A stretch of DNA of 36,164 nt from Bacilli bacterium (GTDB lineage Bacteria; Bacillota_I; Bacilli_A; RF39; UBA660), in assembly GCA_017511945.1 (NCBI GenBank), contig JAFWHR010000021.1, forward strand, positions 1 to 36,164, written 5' to 3'. Position 1 is the first letter of the stretch. Each line of letters starts with the position of its first letter. Shown here piece after piece: positions 1 to 8,898 of this stretch. The notes beneath the pieces are model-generated. The model was not told the DNA's origin. It was given only the letters and a program-made list of their open reading frames with translations, and did no database searches. The translations under genes and the position numbers were made by a program.

Positions 1-297
<297 letters not shown>

Positions 298-370
298 ATC
301 CTATAATTGTTTTTTAAAGAGATATTTAACACATTATCATGTTTTCAGAGAATTATTTCTCTAATCAGTG

Positions 371-476
371 AATTTGTAACGATAGCAAAGTGGATACACC
401 TGTTCCCATACCGAACACAGAAGTTAAGCACTTTAACGCCAACAATAGTGTAAGCGAAGATAGGAAGTTGCAAATT
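371..476 (+). rRNA. 5S ribosomal RNA
   Basis: The sequence contains the diagnostic 5S core CCCATACCGAACACAG followed by GAAGTTAAGC. The two ends (AATTTGtaac and gttgCAAATT) pair to form the terminal helix, which sets the boundaries. At about 106 nt it is a short but complete 5S. It lies downstream of the 23S end in the same operon. No tRNA gene follows before the next coding region. Confidence 0.93.
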
Positions 477-488
477 CTTTTTTTTTTT
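467..488 (+). terminator. rRNA operon terminator (5S helix plus T-run)
   Basis: The 3' strand of the 5S terminal helix is followed directly by an uninterrupted run of eleven T residues (478-488). A GC-poor stem followed by a U-tract is the expected intrinsic terminator for the rRNA operon. No second hairpin is seen before the tsaE promoter. Confidence 0.55.
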
Positions 489-551
489 GCTTAGAAATGA
501 TTAGATTACCTATTTTAATGAAATAAAAAAACTAAATAATTAAATCATTAA

Positions 552-580
552 TTTACTTATTATAATATACATGATATAAT
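552..580 (+). promoter_or_regulatory. putative sigma-A promoter of the tsaE operon
   Basis: A perfect -10 box TATAAT lies at 575-580. A weak -35 (TTTACT, 552-557) sits 17 bases upstream, and the tsaE ribosome-binding site follows about 7 bases after the -10. The region is very AT-rich, so chance matches are common; the -10 is the stronger half. Confidence 0.45.
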
Positions 581-597
581 TAATCTGAGGGATGAAT

Positions 598-1047
598 ATG
601 GAATACAAAATAACTATGAAGTCAGAGATGGACACTATTGAACTTGCCCAAAATATAGAATCCGAAAAATTTAAAAACATGGTAATATGTTTAAATGGTG
701 AACTTGGAAGTGGGAAAACACTATTTACTAAAGCCTTCGCCAATGCGATGGGGATTAGTGAAACTATTACATCACCAACATTTAACATAATTAAAGAATA
801 CGATGGAGAACTTCCACTATATCACATGGATGTTTATAGATTAGATGGAAATGTAGAAGGAGTAAACATCGAAGAGTATTATAGAAAAGGCGGAGTAACT
901 ATAATAGAATGGGCCAGTACAATTAATGATATTTTACCAGAAAATAGATTAGATATAAAATTTAGAATTACTGGGGAAAACTCTAGAACTCTAATAGTAA
1001 AACCTTATGGAAAAGAATACGAAGAATTATGTGAGGCAGTACTTTGA
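598..1047 (+). CDS. tsaE: tRNA t6A37 threonylcarbamoyltransferase complex ATPase TsaE
   Basis: TsaE is the small P-loop ATPase that drives turnover of the TsaB-TsaD complex making N6-threonylcarbamoyladenosine at position 37 of ANN-decoding tRNAs. The Walker A motif GELGSGKT is at residues 34-41. The conserved TSPTFNIIKEY and YHMDVYRL segments and the late IIEWA motif are all visible. The 149-residue length is normal. ATG 598 is chosen over ATG 592 because GAGGG (586-590) would touch the earlier codon but is well spaced for 598. It overlaps tsaB by 4 bases, implying translational coupling as first gene of the t6A operon. Confidence 0.95.
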   Translation: MEYKITMKSEMDTIELAQNIESEKFKNMVICLNGELGSGKTLFTKAFANAMGISETITSPTFNIIKEYDGELPLYHMDVYRLDGNVEGVNIEEYYRKGGVTIIEWASTINDILPENRLDIKFRITGENSRTLIVKPYGKEYEELCEAVL

Positions 1048-1652
1048 AATATTTATTTGTAAATTCAGCGACTACAAATTTAGAGGTCGCTATTTTAATT
1101 GATGGTAAAATAACTTATTTGTATGATGAAAACGTAGGTCAAAACACCTCATCAAAATTAATGCCAACAGTTGAAGAAGCGTTTAAAAAATCTAACATTA
1201 AACCGAGAGATATAGATAAAGTTTTTGTTGTAAATGGTCCAGGTTCATTCACTGGAATAAGAGTAGGACTAACGGTATGTAAAACACTTTCATGGGCTTT
1301 AAAAATTCCAGTAGTGCCAATATCCTCATTAGAAGTAATGGCATCGGGATATGATGAAAATGTTATATCACTAATAGATGCGAGAAGAGGATATGTATAT
1401 GCTGGAGGATACGATAAAGATTTAAATAACATATATAAAGATAGATATACACTACTAGAAAATGTTGAAAAAAATATAAAATATGTATCTTATGAAAGTT
1501 TTTCTTTTTCCACAGCAATCCCTAAACTAGATGTAAAAAAGATAATTAATAAACACAAAGATGAAGAAGAAATAAATCCACATACATTAAATCCAAATTA
1601 TCTAAAACTGACAGAAGCAGAAGAAAAGAGATTAAATGATAAAAAGAGTTAG
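1044..1652 (+). CDS. tsaB: t6A complex scaffold protein TsaB (TTG start)
   Basis: TsaB is the non-catalytic ASKHA-fold partner that dimerises with TsaD. The motif VNGPGSFTGIRVGLT (about residues 65-79) is the family signature, followed by SSLEVMA and SLIDARRGYVYAG. The start is TTG 1044, read from GTGAGG at 1031-1036 and overlapping the tsaE stop. At 202 residues it is at the short end for the family, with a reduced C-terminal half, but the N-terminal interaction domain is complete. It overlaps the next gene by 17 bases. Confidence 0.93.
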   Translation: MKYLFVNSATTNLEVAILIDGKITYLYDENVGQNTSSKLMPTVEEAFKKSNIKPRDIDKVFVVNGPGSFTGIRVGLTVCKTLSWALKIPVVPISSLEVMASGYDENVISLIDARRGYVYAGGYDKDLNNIYKDRYTLLENVEKNIKYVSYESFSFSTAIPKLDVKKIINKHKDEEEINPHTLNPNYLKLTEAEEKRLNDKKS

Positions 1653-2031
1653 TAAAAAAGAAGTATTATCTTTCGCGCAAAAATACTTTAAAAATTACAG
1701 TGATAAAGATAATTTGTATGATAGTACAATTGCCTACTATAAAAAAGATAAAATAATAGCTTTTATGACATATACAATAATCTACGATAGAGCAGAAATT
1801 GAATATTTTGCAGTTAAAGAAGAATTTAGAGGACAAGGCATATCAGATGAACTATACGAATACTTTGAAAAAAGTATCAAACATTTAAAAAATATAACAT
1901 TAGAAGTAAAAAAAAATAACGAAAGGGCTATAAAATTTTATAAGAAAAAAGGATTTATACAAGCTGCAATTAGAAAAAATTATTATCAAAATGAAGATGG
2001 ATATTTGATGATTAAGAAATTAGGTGAGTAA
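1636..2031 (+). CDS. rimI: GNAT-family acetyltransferase, RimI-like
   Basis: This 131-residue protein has the GNAT fold. The acetyl-CoA-binding stretch [18 protein letters not shown] (about residues 56-73) contains the RxxGxG/S loop, and the C-terminal [19 protein letters not shown] is typical of RimI. RimI proteins acetylate N-termini, classically ribosomal protein S18, and are commonly encoded between tsaB and tsaD in Bacillota. The position here supports the call. The true substrate is not evident, and other GNAT activities remain possible. Confidence 0.82.
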   Translation: MIKRVSKKEVLSFAQKYFKNYSDKDNLYDSTIAYYKKDKIIAFMTYTIIYDRAEIEYFAVKEEFRGQGISDELYEYFEKSIKHLKNITLEVKKNNERAIKFYKKKGFIQAAIRKNYYQNEDGYLMIKKLGE

Positions 2032-2032
2032 T

Positions 2033-3028
2033 ATGTATATACTTGGAATAGAATCAAGTTGTGACGAAACAAGCGTAAGCATAGTAAAAAATGGAACTAA
2101 AGAGATTTCCACAGTAATTTTATCACAAATGGATGTGCATGCATACTATGGAGGAGTAGTTCCAGAAATAGCGAGCAGAATGCACGTAGAAAACATAACA
2201 ATTGTAATAGAAGAGACGTTAAAAAAAGCAAAAATGACTATGGATGATATAGATGCTATTGCAATAGCCTATGGACCAGGACTTATAGGGTCACTTTTAG
2301 TAGGTCTAATGGCTGCAAAAACATTATCATTTATATATAATAAACCATTAATTCCAGTTCACCATATTGCCGGTCATATTTATGCAAATAACCTAGTAAA
2401 AGAATTAGAGTTCCCTCTAATCGCCCTAGTAGTAAGTGGTGGACATACACAGCTTGTATACATGAAAGAAAACTATAATTTCAAAGTTATAGGATCTACA
2501 TTAGATGATGCCGTTGGAGAGGCATATGATAAAGTAGCAAGAGTAATTGGCCTTCCATATCCAGGAGGACCATTAGTAGATAAACTATCAAAAAAAGGAA
2601 TGGATACATATAATCTTCCATTACCTTTAAATGATAAAAGTTATAACTTTAGTTTTAGTGGACTTAAAAGTTCAGTTATTAATTTATCACATAATGAAAG
2701 ACAAAGAGGAAATGAAATAATAAAAGAAAACTTAGCATGCTCTTTTCAAAATAGAGTAGTGGAAATACTAACCAAAAAGACTATGAAAGCACTAAAAGAT
2801 TATAAAGTAAAAAATCTAATAATAGCTGGAGGAGTTGCTGCTAATAGAGGACTTAGAAAAAGTATGGAAAAAGAATCTGAAAAGAATGACATAAATCTCA
2901 CAATCCCAGAAATAAAATACTGTACAGATAATGGAGCTATGATAGCCGCAGCAGGATATTATGCTTATTTAAGAGGAGATAGGGCAGACTTAGATTTAAA
3001 TGCTAAAGCAACTTTAGAAATGAAATAA
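2033..3028 (+). CDS. tsaD: tRNA N6-adenosine threonylcarbamoyltransferase TsaD
   Basis: TsaD is the catalytic subunit that transfers threonylcarbamoyl from the adenylate to A37 of tRNA. The start reads [14 protein letters not shown], the canonical N-terminus. The metal-binding HHIAGH motif ([14 protein letters not shown]), the nucleotide loop [15 protein letters not shown] and the C-terminal [10 protein letters not shown] aspartate motif are all present. Length is 331 residues, as expected. ATG 2033 is preferred to the in-frame GTG at 2024, which lies within the AGGTGAG ribosome-binding site. It overlaps the end of the rimI-like gene region by coupling distance only. Confidence 0.97.
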   Translation: MYILGIESSCDETSVSIVKNGTKEISTVILSQMDVHAYYGGVVPEIASRMHVENITIVIEETLKKAKMTMDDIDAIAIAYGPGLIGSLLVGLMAAKTLSFIYNKPLIPVHHIAGHIYANNLVKELEFPLIALVVSGGHTQLVYMKENYNFKVIGSTLDDAVGEAYDKVARVIGLPYPGGPLVDKLSKKGMDTYNLPLPLNDKSYNFSFSGLKSSVINLSHNERQRGNEIIKENLACSFQNRVVEILTKKTMKALKDYKVKNLIIAGGVAANRGLRKSMEKESEKNDINLTIPEIKYCTDNGAMIAAAGYYAYLRGDRADLDLNAKATLEMK

Positions 3029-3039
3029 GGAGGATAAAA

Positions 3040-3504
3040 ATGAATAAATATATGGAAATAGCAAAACAATTATCAGAAGATAATCTAAAGACAAACCATG
3101 GAGGACCATTTGGTGCATGCATAGTAAAAAATGGAAAAATAGTTGGTAAAGGATCAAACCAAGTTTTAAAGGATAATGATCCAACTGCCCACGCAGAAAT
3201 AGTTGCGATAAGAGACGCATGTAGTAACTTAAAAACATATGATTTAAAAGGATGTGAATTATATACATCATGCTACCCATGTCCAATGTGCATATCAGCA
3301 ATCATATGGTCAAATATTAAAACAGTATACTATGGAAACACCAAAGAAGATGCAGGTGCCATAGGATTTAGAGATGATGATATATACAGTTTCATAAGAG
3401 ATGAAAACAAAAAGATAGATTTAACACTAAAAAATATAGATAGAAGCGAGACAATTAAAACATTTGAAGACTACACAAAAAAAGAAGATAAAATTATATA
3501 TTGA
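3040..3504 (+). CDS. guaD: guanine deaminase
   Basis: This cytosolic zinc enzyme converts guanine to xanthine. It belongs to the CDA fold, with zinc ligands His51 in DPTAHAE (catalytic Glu53) and Cys81/Cys84 in the SCYPCPMC motif. The start GGPFGACIVKNG, the AGAIGFRDDDIY segment and the C-terminal tyrosine resemble Bacillus GuaD, whose last tyrosine reaches the partner subunit's active site. Length is 154 residues against about 156. A good AGGAGG precedes ATG 3040. It is the last gene of the tsa operon. The tRNA deaminase TadA is less likely given these GuaD features. Confidence 0.88.
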   Translation: MNKYMEIAKQLSEDNLKTNHGGPFGACIVKNGKIVGKGSNQVLKDNDPTAHAEIVAIRDACSNLKTYDLKGCELYTSCYPCPMCISAIIWSNIKTVYYGNTKEDAGAIGFRDDDIYSFIRDENKKIDLTLKNIDRSETIKTFEDYTKKEDKIIY

Positions 3505-3511
3505 AAATTCT

Positions 3512-3538
3512 TTAGCACTCAGCTATTGACATTGCTAA
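3512..3538. promoter_or_regulatory. CIRCE-like HrcA operator
   Basis: The left arm TTAGCACTC (3512-3520) is the exact CIRCE half-site. Nine bases follow, and the right arm CATTGCTAA (3530-3538) matches the expected GAGTGCTAA at seven of nine positions. The spacing of nine is exactly canonical. The element overlaps the -35 box of the htpG promoter, so HrcA binding would block RNA polymerase. hrcA itself is not in this window. Confidence 0.8.
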
Positions 3539-3553
3539 AAAGAGTGGTATAAT
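3526..3553 (+). promoter_or_regulatory. consensus sigma-A promoter of htpG
   Basis: A perfect TTGACA (3526-3531) and a perfect TATAAT (3548-3553) are separated by 16 bases. The -35 box spans the spacer and right arm of the CIRCE-like repeat. Such a strong promoter under a repressor operator fits heat-inducible expression. Confidence 0.88.
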
Positions 3554-3581
3554 TATTTTGTAACCAAAAGGAGGATATGAA

Positions 3582-5468
3582 ATGAGAGAATTTAAAACAG
3601 AATCAAAAAAACTTATGGATCTAATGATTAATTCAATCTATACTAATAAGGAAGTATTTTTAAGAGAGATAGTGTCTAACGCAAGTGATGCATTAGATAA
3701 ACTTCACTATGAATCACTAACAGATGCCAATATTAAAATAGACCCGAGCAAATTAGAAATACATATAGATATTGATAAAGAAAAAAGAACATTAACCATT
3801 TCAGATAATGGTATTGGAATGAGTAAAGAAGAGTTAGAAAACAACTTAGGCACAATCGCAAAAAGTGGATCATTAGATTTTAAAACAAATAACAAAAAAG
3901 AAGAAGATATAGACATAATAGGACAATTTGGAGTAGGATTCTATTCAGCATTTATGGTGGCATCAAAAGTAGAAGTTATATCAAAAAAATATGGAAGCGA
4001 AGAAGCATACTCATGGATAAGTGAGGGTATACAAGGGTATAATATAGAAAAATCTTCAAAAGAAGAATATGGAACAGATGTCATACTTACAATTAAAGAA
4101 GATAAGGATGAAGAAGATTATACAAAATTCTTAGAAGAATATGAAATTACTTCACTAATTAAGAAATATAGTGATTACATAACCCATCCGATTAAAATGG
4201 AAGTCACCCACCAGCACTTAAAAGAAAAGGAAAATGAAGACGATAAAGATGAATATGAGACAGTAACTCATGAAGAGGTGATAAATGATCTAGTACCTAT
4301 TTGGAAGAGAAATAGTAAAGATATTAAAGAAGAAGAGTATGATACATTCTACTTTGATAAATTTGATGACTATGAAAAACCTATTAAACATATTCACACA
4401 AAAGCAGAAGGAACATTAGAATTTACATCACTAATATATATACCTTTACATGCACCTTTTGACTTTTATACAAAGGAATATGAAAAAGGTCTGCAACTTT
4501 ACTCAAATGGAGTACTTATAATGGAAAAATGTCCAGAACTAGTTCCAGATTATTTAAACTTCATAAAAGGAGTAGTTGATTCATCAGACTTACCATTAAA
4601 TATATCTAGAGAGACAGTTCAGCAAAATAGAGTACTAAAAGTAATATCTAAAAACGTTGAAACAAAAGTACTTAGAGAACTAGCTAACATGCAAGAAAAA
4701 TCCAGAGAAGAATACATTAAATTCTTTAATGCCTTTGGAATGGGACTTAAATATGGAGTTTATGCAGACTATGGAGCAAATAAAGACAAACTAAAAGATC
4801 TAATTATGTTTTACTCATCAAAAGATAAAGCACTTACAACCTTAAAAGAATACATATCTAGAATGGATAAAAATCAAAAAGAAATATATTATGCTTGTGG
4901 TGAGACAGTAGATAAAACGGACCTACTACCACAAACTACTGCAGTAAAAGATAAAGGATATGAAGTATTATATTTTACAGATTATGTAGATGAATTTGCA
5001 ATTAAAATGCTAGATAAATATGAGGATAAGACATTTAAAAACGTCTGTGATGATTCATTAGAGTTAAATAGTGAAGAAGAACAAGAAAAATTAAAGAAGA
5101 AAAACGAAAAATCCAAAGACATGTTTGACTTCATGAAAAAGGAAATTCCAGAAGTAAAAGAGATAAGATTTACAAATAAACTTTCCAAACATCCAGTATG
5201 TCTATCAAGTGATGGAATGATGAGTGCATCAATGGAAAAAGTTCTAAACGCTATGCCAAGTGATAATAAAGTGAGTGCAGAAAAAGTACTAGAGATAAAT
5301 GAAAAACATAAAATATCAAAAAAACTAAAAGACCTTTATAAAAATGACAAAAAGTTATTAAAGAAATATACGAAAATATTATATGCACAGGCGAGACTAA
5401 TTGAGGGACTAAGTATAGAAAATCCAACAGAGATAAGTAACCTAATGGCAGATGTTATGTCAAAATAG
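3582..5468 (+). CDS. htpG: molecular chaperone HtpG (bacterial HSP90)
   Basis: HtpG is a cytosolic ATP-dependent chaperone dimer. The N-terminal GHKL ATPase domain shows EIVSNASDALDKL, the DNGIGM motif and GQFGVGFYSAF lid/loop sequence. The middle domain carries the catalytic arginine loop region SRETVQQNRVL. The C-terminal dimerisation domain is complete, ending near residue 628, matching the ~625 of E. coli HtpG. ATG 3582 follows AGGAGG with ideal spacing. The promoter is controlled by a CIRCE-like operator (see that entry). An intrinsic terminator follows at once, so the gene is monocistronic. Confidence 0.98.
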   Translation: MREFKTESKKLMDLMINSIYTNKEVFLREIVSNASDALDKLHYESLTDANIKIDPSKLEIHIDIDKEKRTLTISDNGIGMSKEELENNLGTIAKSGSLDFKTNNKKEEDIDIIGQFGVGFYSAFMVASKVEVISKKYGSEEAYSWISEGIQGYNIEKSSKEEYGTDVILTIKEDKDEEDYTKFLEEYEITSLIKKYSDYITHPIKMEVTHQHLKEKENEDDKDEYETVTHEEVINDLVPIWKRNSKDIKEEEYDTFYFDKFDDYEKPIKHIHTKAEGTLEFTSLIYIPLHAPFDFYTKEYEKGLQLYSNGVLIMEKCPELVPDYLNFIKGVVDSSDLPLNISRETVQQNRVLKVISKNVETKVLRELANMQEKSREEYIKFFNAFGMGLKYGVYADYGANKDKLKDLIMFYSSKDKALTTLKEYISRMDKNQKEIYYACGETVDKTDLLPQTTAVKDKGYEVLYFTDYVDEFAIKMLDKYEDKTFKNVCDDSLELNSEEEQEKLKKKNEKSKDMFDFMKKEIPEVKEIRFTNKLSKHPVCLSSDGMMSASMEKVLNAMPSDNKVSAEKVLEINEKHKISKKLKDLYKNDKKLLKKYTKILYAQARLIEGLSIENPTEISNLMADVMSK

Positions 5469-5492
5469 TAGGAATAAAAATCCTACTTTTTT
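5468..5492 (+). terminator. htpG intrinsic terminator
   Basis: The stem GTAGGA (5468-5473) pairs with TCCTAC (5481-5486) around an A-rich loop and is followed by TTTTTT. The stem begins at the last base of the htpG stop codon. Confidence 0.85.
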
Positions 5493-5541
5493 CATAATTT
5501 TTTATGATATAATATGACTAGAAGGGAGATTTATCAGTTAG

Positions 5542-7182
5542 ATGTTAAAAAGAAAAAATGTAATTATTATTTTACTAAGTATTTTATATTCAAGTTTTAT
5601 AACAATAGGAACTTCGTTTCTAATCACAAATAGTTTTGAACTTCTTGAAAAAAAGCCATATATAACAGTATTAGTGTACATATTATTAGTTATACATATA
5701 TTTAATATTATAAAACTAATATTTGATAAACTTGATAATAGAGATTACAAAATAATAAAGTTTAAAAAAATAAAAAAGTTAAAGATTTATAAATTGTTTG
5801 ATAAATATCCATTTAGATTTAGCATGATATTTATGATAATCTGCTGGCTCCCATATATTATATCATTTTATCCAGTAATAATGTCACCAGATCCATCATA
5901 TCAAATAAAACAGTTCTTTCAAATACCTAATAAATACTCAAACTACTCTATAATGATTGATCCAAATGTAACAATTACAAATCATCATCCAGTAATTCAC
6001 ACATTATTACTCGGAACATGCACAAAGATAGGAGTAATGATTAATAACGTTAATTTAGGATTATTCATATATAGTATGATACAAATAGTAATATTATCAT
6101 CAGCTTTATCGTATACAATCAAATTTTTAAAAGAAAATAAAATTAAAAATGAATACCTTATATTAATTTTATTAGTTTATAGTCTAATACCAATCTTTCC
6201 ATTTTATAGTATGTCAGCCGTAAAAGATGTGATATTTACCAGTCTAATAATTATATACATAATAGCGCTTTATAAACTTATTAAGAAAAATGACATAGAA
6301 ACAAAATCGATATTTAAAATAATAGTATTATTAATACTTATAATACTATTTAGAAATAACGGAATACATACAGTTATCCTTTCATTTCCTTTGCTTTTAT
6401 TAATTAAAAATAAAAAGGCATACAGATTAAAACTATTATCTATTTTATTAGTAGTACTTATCTTTAATTTTTCATATAATAAAATAATACTCCCGTATTT
6501 TAAAATAACTCCAACAAGTATAAGAGAGACACTTTCAATACCATTCCAGCAGACAGGAAGATATGTAAAATACCATAGTAAAGAAGTTACAGAAGAAGAA
6601 AAAAAATCCATAGACAGAGTATTAGAATATGATTCACTTGCCAAAAGATATAAACCTGATATATCAGATCCAGTAAAGAATAAATTTAATAAATATGCAT
6701 CAAAAGAAGATATTAAAAACTATTTTATCACATGGTTTAATCAGTTTAAAAAACATCCAAAAACATACCTAGAAGCAACCATCGATAATACATATGGATA
6801 TTATTATCCTCTAAAGATGAACTGGTTTATATATCATAAATTTGATGATAGAATTACAAAAGATGGCTTTGATTATCACTATAATAAATTAAACAAATCA
6901 AGAGACTTTTTAACACGAATAGGAGTTGTTTATCCATACCTTCCTATTCTAAATGTATTTGTAAATATAGGCTTTAACGTATGGATAATAATATTCATGA
7001 CATTTTTCCTAATATATAAGAAAAAATATAGAGAACTGATATTCCTATCTCCATCAATTGTATCAATTTTAGTTTGTATTGCCTCACCAGTTAATTCATA
7101 TTTCAGATACGCAATGCCATACGTATTTTCGCTAATGTTAAATTTAGCATTATTCATCAAAGAGGCAAACAGTAATGACTAA
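5542..7182 (+). CDS. polytopic membrane protein, GT-C glycosyltransferase-like (DUF6020-type)
   Basis: The 546-residue protein has about ten or more hydrophobic helices. After the second TM region it has an extracytoplasmic loop with MSPDPSYQIKQ and, about 30 residues later, TNHHPVIHTLLLG. An acidic residue after the first helices plus an HHP motif is the pattern of GT-C-like families such as DUF6020. These enzymes move sugars from polyprenyl-phosphate carriers outside the membrane. A soluble segment lies at about residues 340-450, then more helices. The ribosome-binding site (AAGGGAG) is ~13 bases from ATG 5542, rather far. It stands alone between two terminators. The family assignment comes from the motif pattern; acceptor and donor are unknown. 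Confidence 0.6.
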   Translation: MLKRKNVIIILLSILYSSFITIGTSFLITNSFELLEKKPYITVLVYILLVIHIFNIIKLIFDKLDNRDYKIIKFKKIKKLKIYKLFDKYPFRFSMIFMIICWLPYIISFYPVIMSPDPSYQIKQFFQIPNKYSNYSIMIDPNVTITNHHPVIHTLLLGTCTKIGVMINNVNLGLFIYSMIQIVILSSALSYTIKFLKENKIKNEYLILILLVYSLIPIFPFYSMSAVKDVIFTSLIIIYIIALYKLIKKNDIETKSIFKIIVLLILIILFRNNGIHTVILSFPLLLLIKNKKAYRLKLLSILLVVLIFNFSYNKIILPYFKITPTSIRETLSIPFQQTGRYVKYHSKEVTEEEKKSIDRVLEYDSLAKRYKPDISDPVKNKFNKYASKEDIKNYFITWFNQFKKHPKTYLEATIDNTYGYYYPLKMNWFIYHKFDDRITKDGFDYHYNKLNKSRDFLTRIGVVYPYLPILNVFVNIGFNVWIIIFMTFFLIYKKKYRELIFLSPSIVSILVCIASPVNSYFRYAMPYVFSLMLNLALFIKEANSND

Positions 7183-7204
7183 ATAACAAATTAATTATAA
7201 AAAG

Positions 7205-7226
7205 ACTGCTTAAATGCAGTTTTTTT
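7205..7226. terminator. bidirectional terminator
   Basis: ACTGC (7205-7209) and GCAGT (7216-7220) form a short stem followed by T6-7 on the plus strand. A-rich sequence on the other side would give a weaker U-tract for the minus-strand permease gene, whose stop codon lies in the T-run. Confidence 0.65.
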
Positions 7227-8004
7227 ACCTAAGTTTTTTTTCAATAAATACAATTATATAATAGATAAAACTAGCCATTACAGAGATTAAAAATACACCA
7301 CACATTACCAAATCTAAATTAAAAACCTGTGATCCATACATTATTAAATAACCGACGCCAGCTTTAGATACTAAAAATTCACCAGTTATAACCCCTACAA
7401 AAACTAAAGAAAAACTGACCTTACTAATATTTACTAAATTGCTAAAATTGTAAGGTAAAATTAGTTTAAAAAATATTTGTTTTTTAGATGCATTTAAACT
7501 TTTTAAAAATCTAATTTTATTTATATCAGTTTGCCTAAAAGCATGATGAACATCAATTACTGTTATAATTAAAGAAATAAATAGAGCCATTAAAATGATA
7601 GATTTAGTAGAAGCTCCCGCTATTATAATTATAATAGGTCCTAAAGATACCTTAGGCATGCAGTTTAAAATCGTAAGATAAGGATTTAAAATTTCAAATA
7701 AAAATTCATGTTTCCAAAGTATAGTAGCTATTATCAAACCTAAAATAGTTCCAATTAAAAAGCTTAATAAAACCTCATATAAACTTACCCATATGTGATA
7801 AAAGATAGACCCATCATTATAAAGTTTTATAATAGTTTCCAAAACTTTTTTAGGACTAGATGAGACAAAAGAATTAATCCATTTCATATCAGCAGCCAAT
7901 TGCCAAAATATTATAAGCGCTAAAAAGATAAAGACTTGAAAAAATATTTTAATTAATTTTTTCTTTTTTATATTTTTTAAATAAACTAAATGCTCACTAG
8001 ACAT
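7225..8004 (-). CDS. ABC importer permease, NitT/TauT/ThiX type
   Basis: The 259-residue inner-membrane permease has about six helices. The EAA-like loop LNASKKQIFFKLILPYNF (about residues 184-201) contacts the ATPase. The region between helices 2 and 4 (ILNPYLTILNCMPKVSLGPI) is typical of BPD_transp_1 permeases of the nitrate/sulfonate/taurine/thiamine-precursor group. Its start overlaps the ATPase C-terminal fragment by 8 bases, so translation was coupled to the ATPase. The gene is intact, but its two upstream partners are both interrupted by mobile elements, so expression from the original promoter is doubtful. The substrate cannot be told from sequence. Confidence 0.88.
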   Translation of the reverse strand: MSSEHLVYLKNIKKKKLIKIFFQVFIFLALIIFWQLAADMKWINSFVSSSPKKVLETIIKLYNDGSIFYHIWVSLYEVLLSFLIGTILGLIIATILWKHEFLFEILNPYLTILNCMPKVSLGPIIIIIAGASTKSIILMALFISLIITVIDVHHAFRQTDINKIRFLKSLNASKKQIFFKLILPYNFSNLVNISKVSFSLVFVGVITGEFLVSKAGVGYLIMYGSQVFNLDLVMCGVFLISVMASFIYYIIVFIEKKLR

Positions 8005-8332
8005 TATGATCTATATCCTTCCATATCTTTTCATAATAGTAAGCAAACATTTTATCCTTTCTATTTTCAGTTGGACACCCTTCTTTTTCAAATTTAATTT
8101 CATAAATACTTTTAATCCTTCCAGGTCTATTAGTTAAAACTATAACTCTATCAGCCATACTAATAGCCGTTCCTATATCATGAGTTACCATTATAGCACT
8201 TTTATTTTCATTTTTAATAATCTTGTATAAATCGTCAGACACCAAAAGTCCTGTTTGATAATCCAAAGCAGATGTAGGCTCATCTAATAGTAGAATATCT
8301 GGTTTAATTGCAAGTGTCCTGATTAAAGATAC
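7997..8332 (-). pseudogene. ABC importer ATPase, C-terminal part (split by element 1)
   Basis: From SLIRTLAIKPDILLLDEPTSALD onward this is the Walker B, D-loop and H-loop (VTHDIGTA) half of an ABC ATPase of the NitT/TauT class, ending in the usual C-terminal tail. It lacks Walker A and the signature motif. These lie at 12519-12922, on the far side of a 4.2 kb insertion. Joining the halves at the shared GT gives QRV-SLIR and a 245-residue ATPase of normal length with no other lesion. In the present arrangement the frame runs upstream into element sequence (an in-frame ATG at 8371), giving a hybrid 124-residue ORF that is unlikely to work. Confidence 0.92.
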
Positions 8333-8336
8333 TGCT

Positions 8337-8354
8337 TGAATGTAGTATAGACAC
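8337..8354. repeat. element 1 left inverted-repeat arm
   Basis: TGAATGTAGTATAGACAC matches the reverse complement of the right arm (12497-12514) at 16 of 18 positions. It sits four bases from the shared AC dinucleotide, the same distance as the right arm. It is probably half of the attP site bound by the recombinase. Confidence 0.8.
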
Positions 8355-8357
8355 TTT

Positions 8358-8796
8358 TTATTTATTTTCATCTATATTTTTATAGGGTAGTATGTTTTCT
8401 TTTGTGATAACTGCTTTCTCTAAGTCAAATATTTCATTGATTCATTCATTACCTAAGTTTGCAAGCCATATTTTGAAGGGTTCTGTTATAGTTGAAGGAA
8501 TTGATTCTATAATTCTTAGCATTCTTTTAGTATCTAAAGTATCAGTTTTGTATAGATTTCCATCTTTTTTTAATTTTATCTTCAGTTGTACACAATTTGT
8601 GTACAACTCACTTCCCTCATCATTTAGTCTACATTTTAACATATTCCAATAATTTCGTGGATTAGTACTGTTGGTTAATACTTCAATAACATCAACTATA
8701 CTAAAGTAATAATCTTCTTTTTCACTATCCCAGATACTTCTTTATTTAAGTGCCTTCAAATAAATTTAAAATTGTTTTTAACTTATTTTTGTTCAC
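8358..8796 (-). pseudogene. decayed BRO-N/DinD-like antirepressor gene
   Basis: Across frames the minus strand reads a start-like MNKNKLKTILNLFEG, then in another frame RSIWDSEKEDYYFSIVDV, then ELYTNCVQLKIKLKKDGN and SIPSTITEPFKIWLANLGNE, a stop, and INEIFDLEKAV before a final stop. This order is that of BRO-N/DinD family proteins of phages and mobile elements. There is a frameshift and stop near 8745-8750 and an in-frame TGA at 8442-8444, so the gene is dead. The remaining open frame is 66 codons (8442-8642). It ends only a few bases from the left arm of the element. Its original role was probably regulatory in the element. Confidence 0.75.
8584..8608. repeat. 25-bp palindrome
   Basis: Twelve-base arms AGTTGTACACAA and TTGTGTACAACT flank a single central T, perfect over 25 bases. 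It lies inside the BRO/DinD-like remnant, encoding the LYTNCVQL segment. It may be a protein-binding site or simply a hairpin tolerated by the family's sequence. Confidence 0.8.
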
Positions 8797-8898
8797 ATTA
8801 TTTCCCACTCAATTTTAGAATTTATAATCACTCTTACATAATTATCATAAAGAACAAATAATATTTTATCAATTTATTTAATTATTAGTTGTTAATAA

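Noticed and set aside
3707-5188. Open frames on the strand opposite htpG
   Set aside because: They are shadows of the AT-rich, highly conserved htpG coding sequence.
8392-8652. 86-codon plus-strand frame
   Set aside because: It is the complement of the BRO/DinD-like remnant, has no ribosome-binding site and no sensible protein features.
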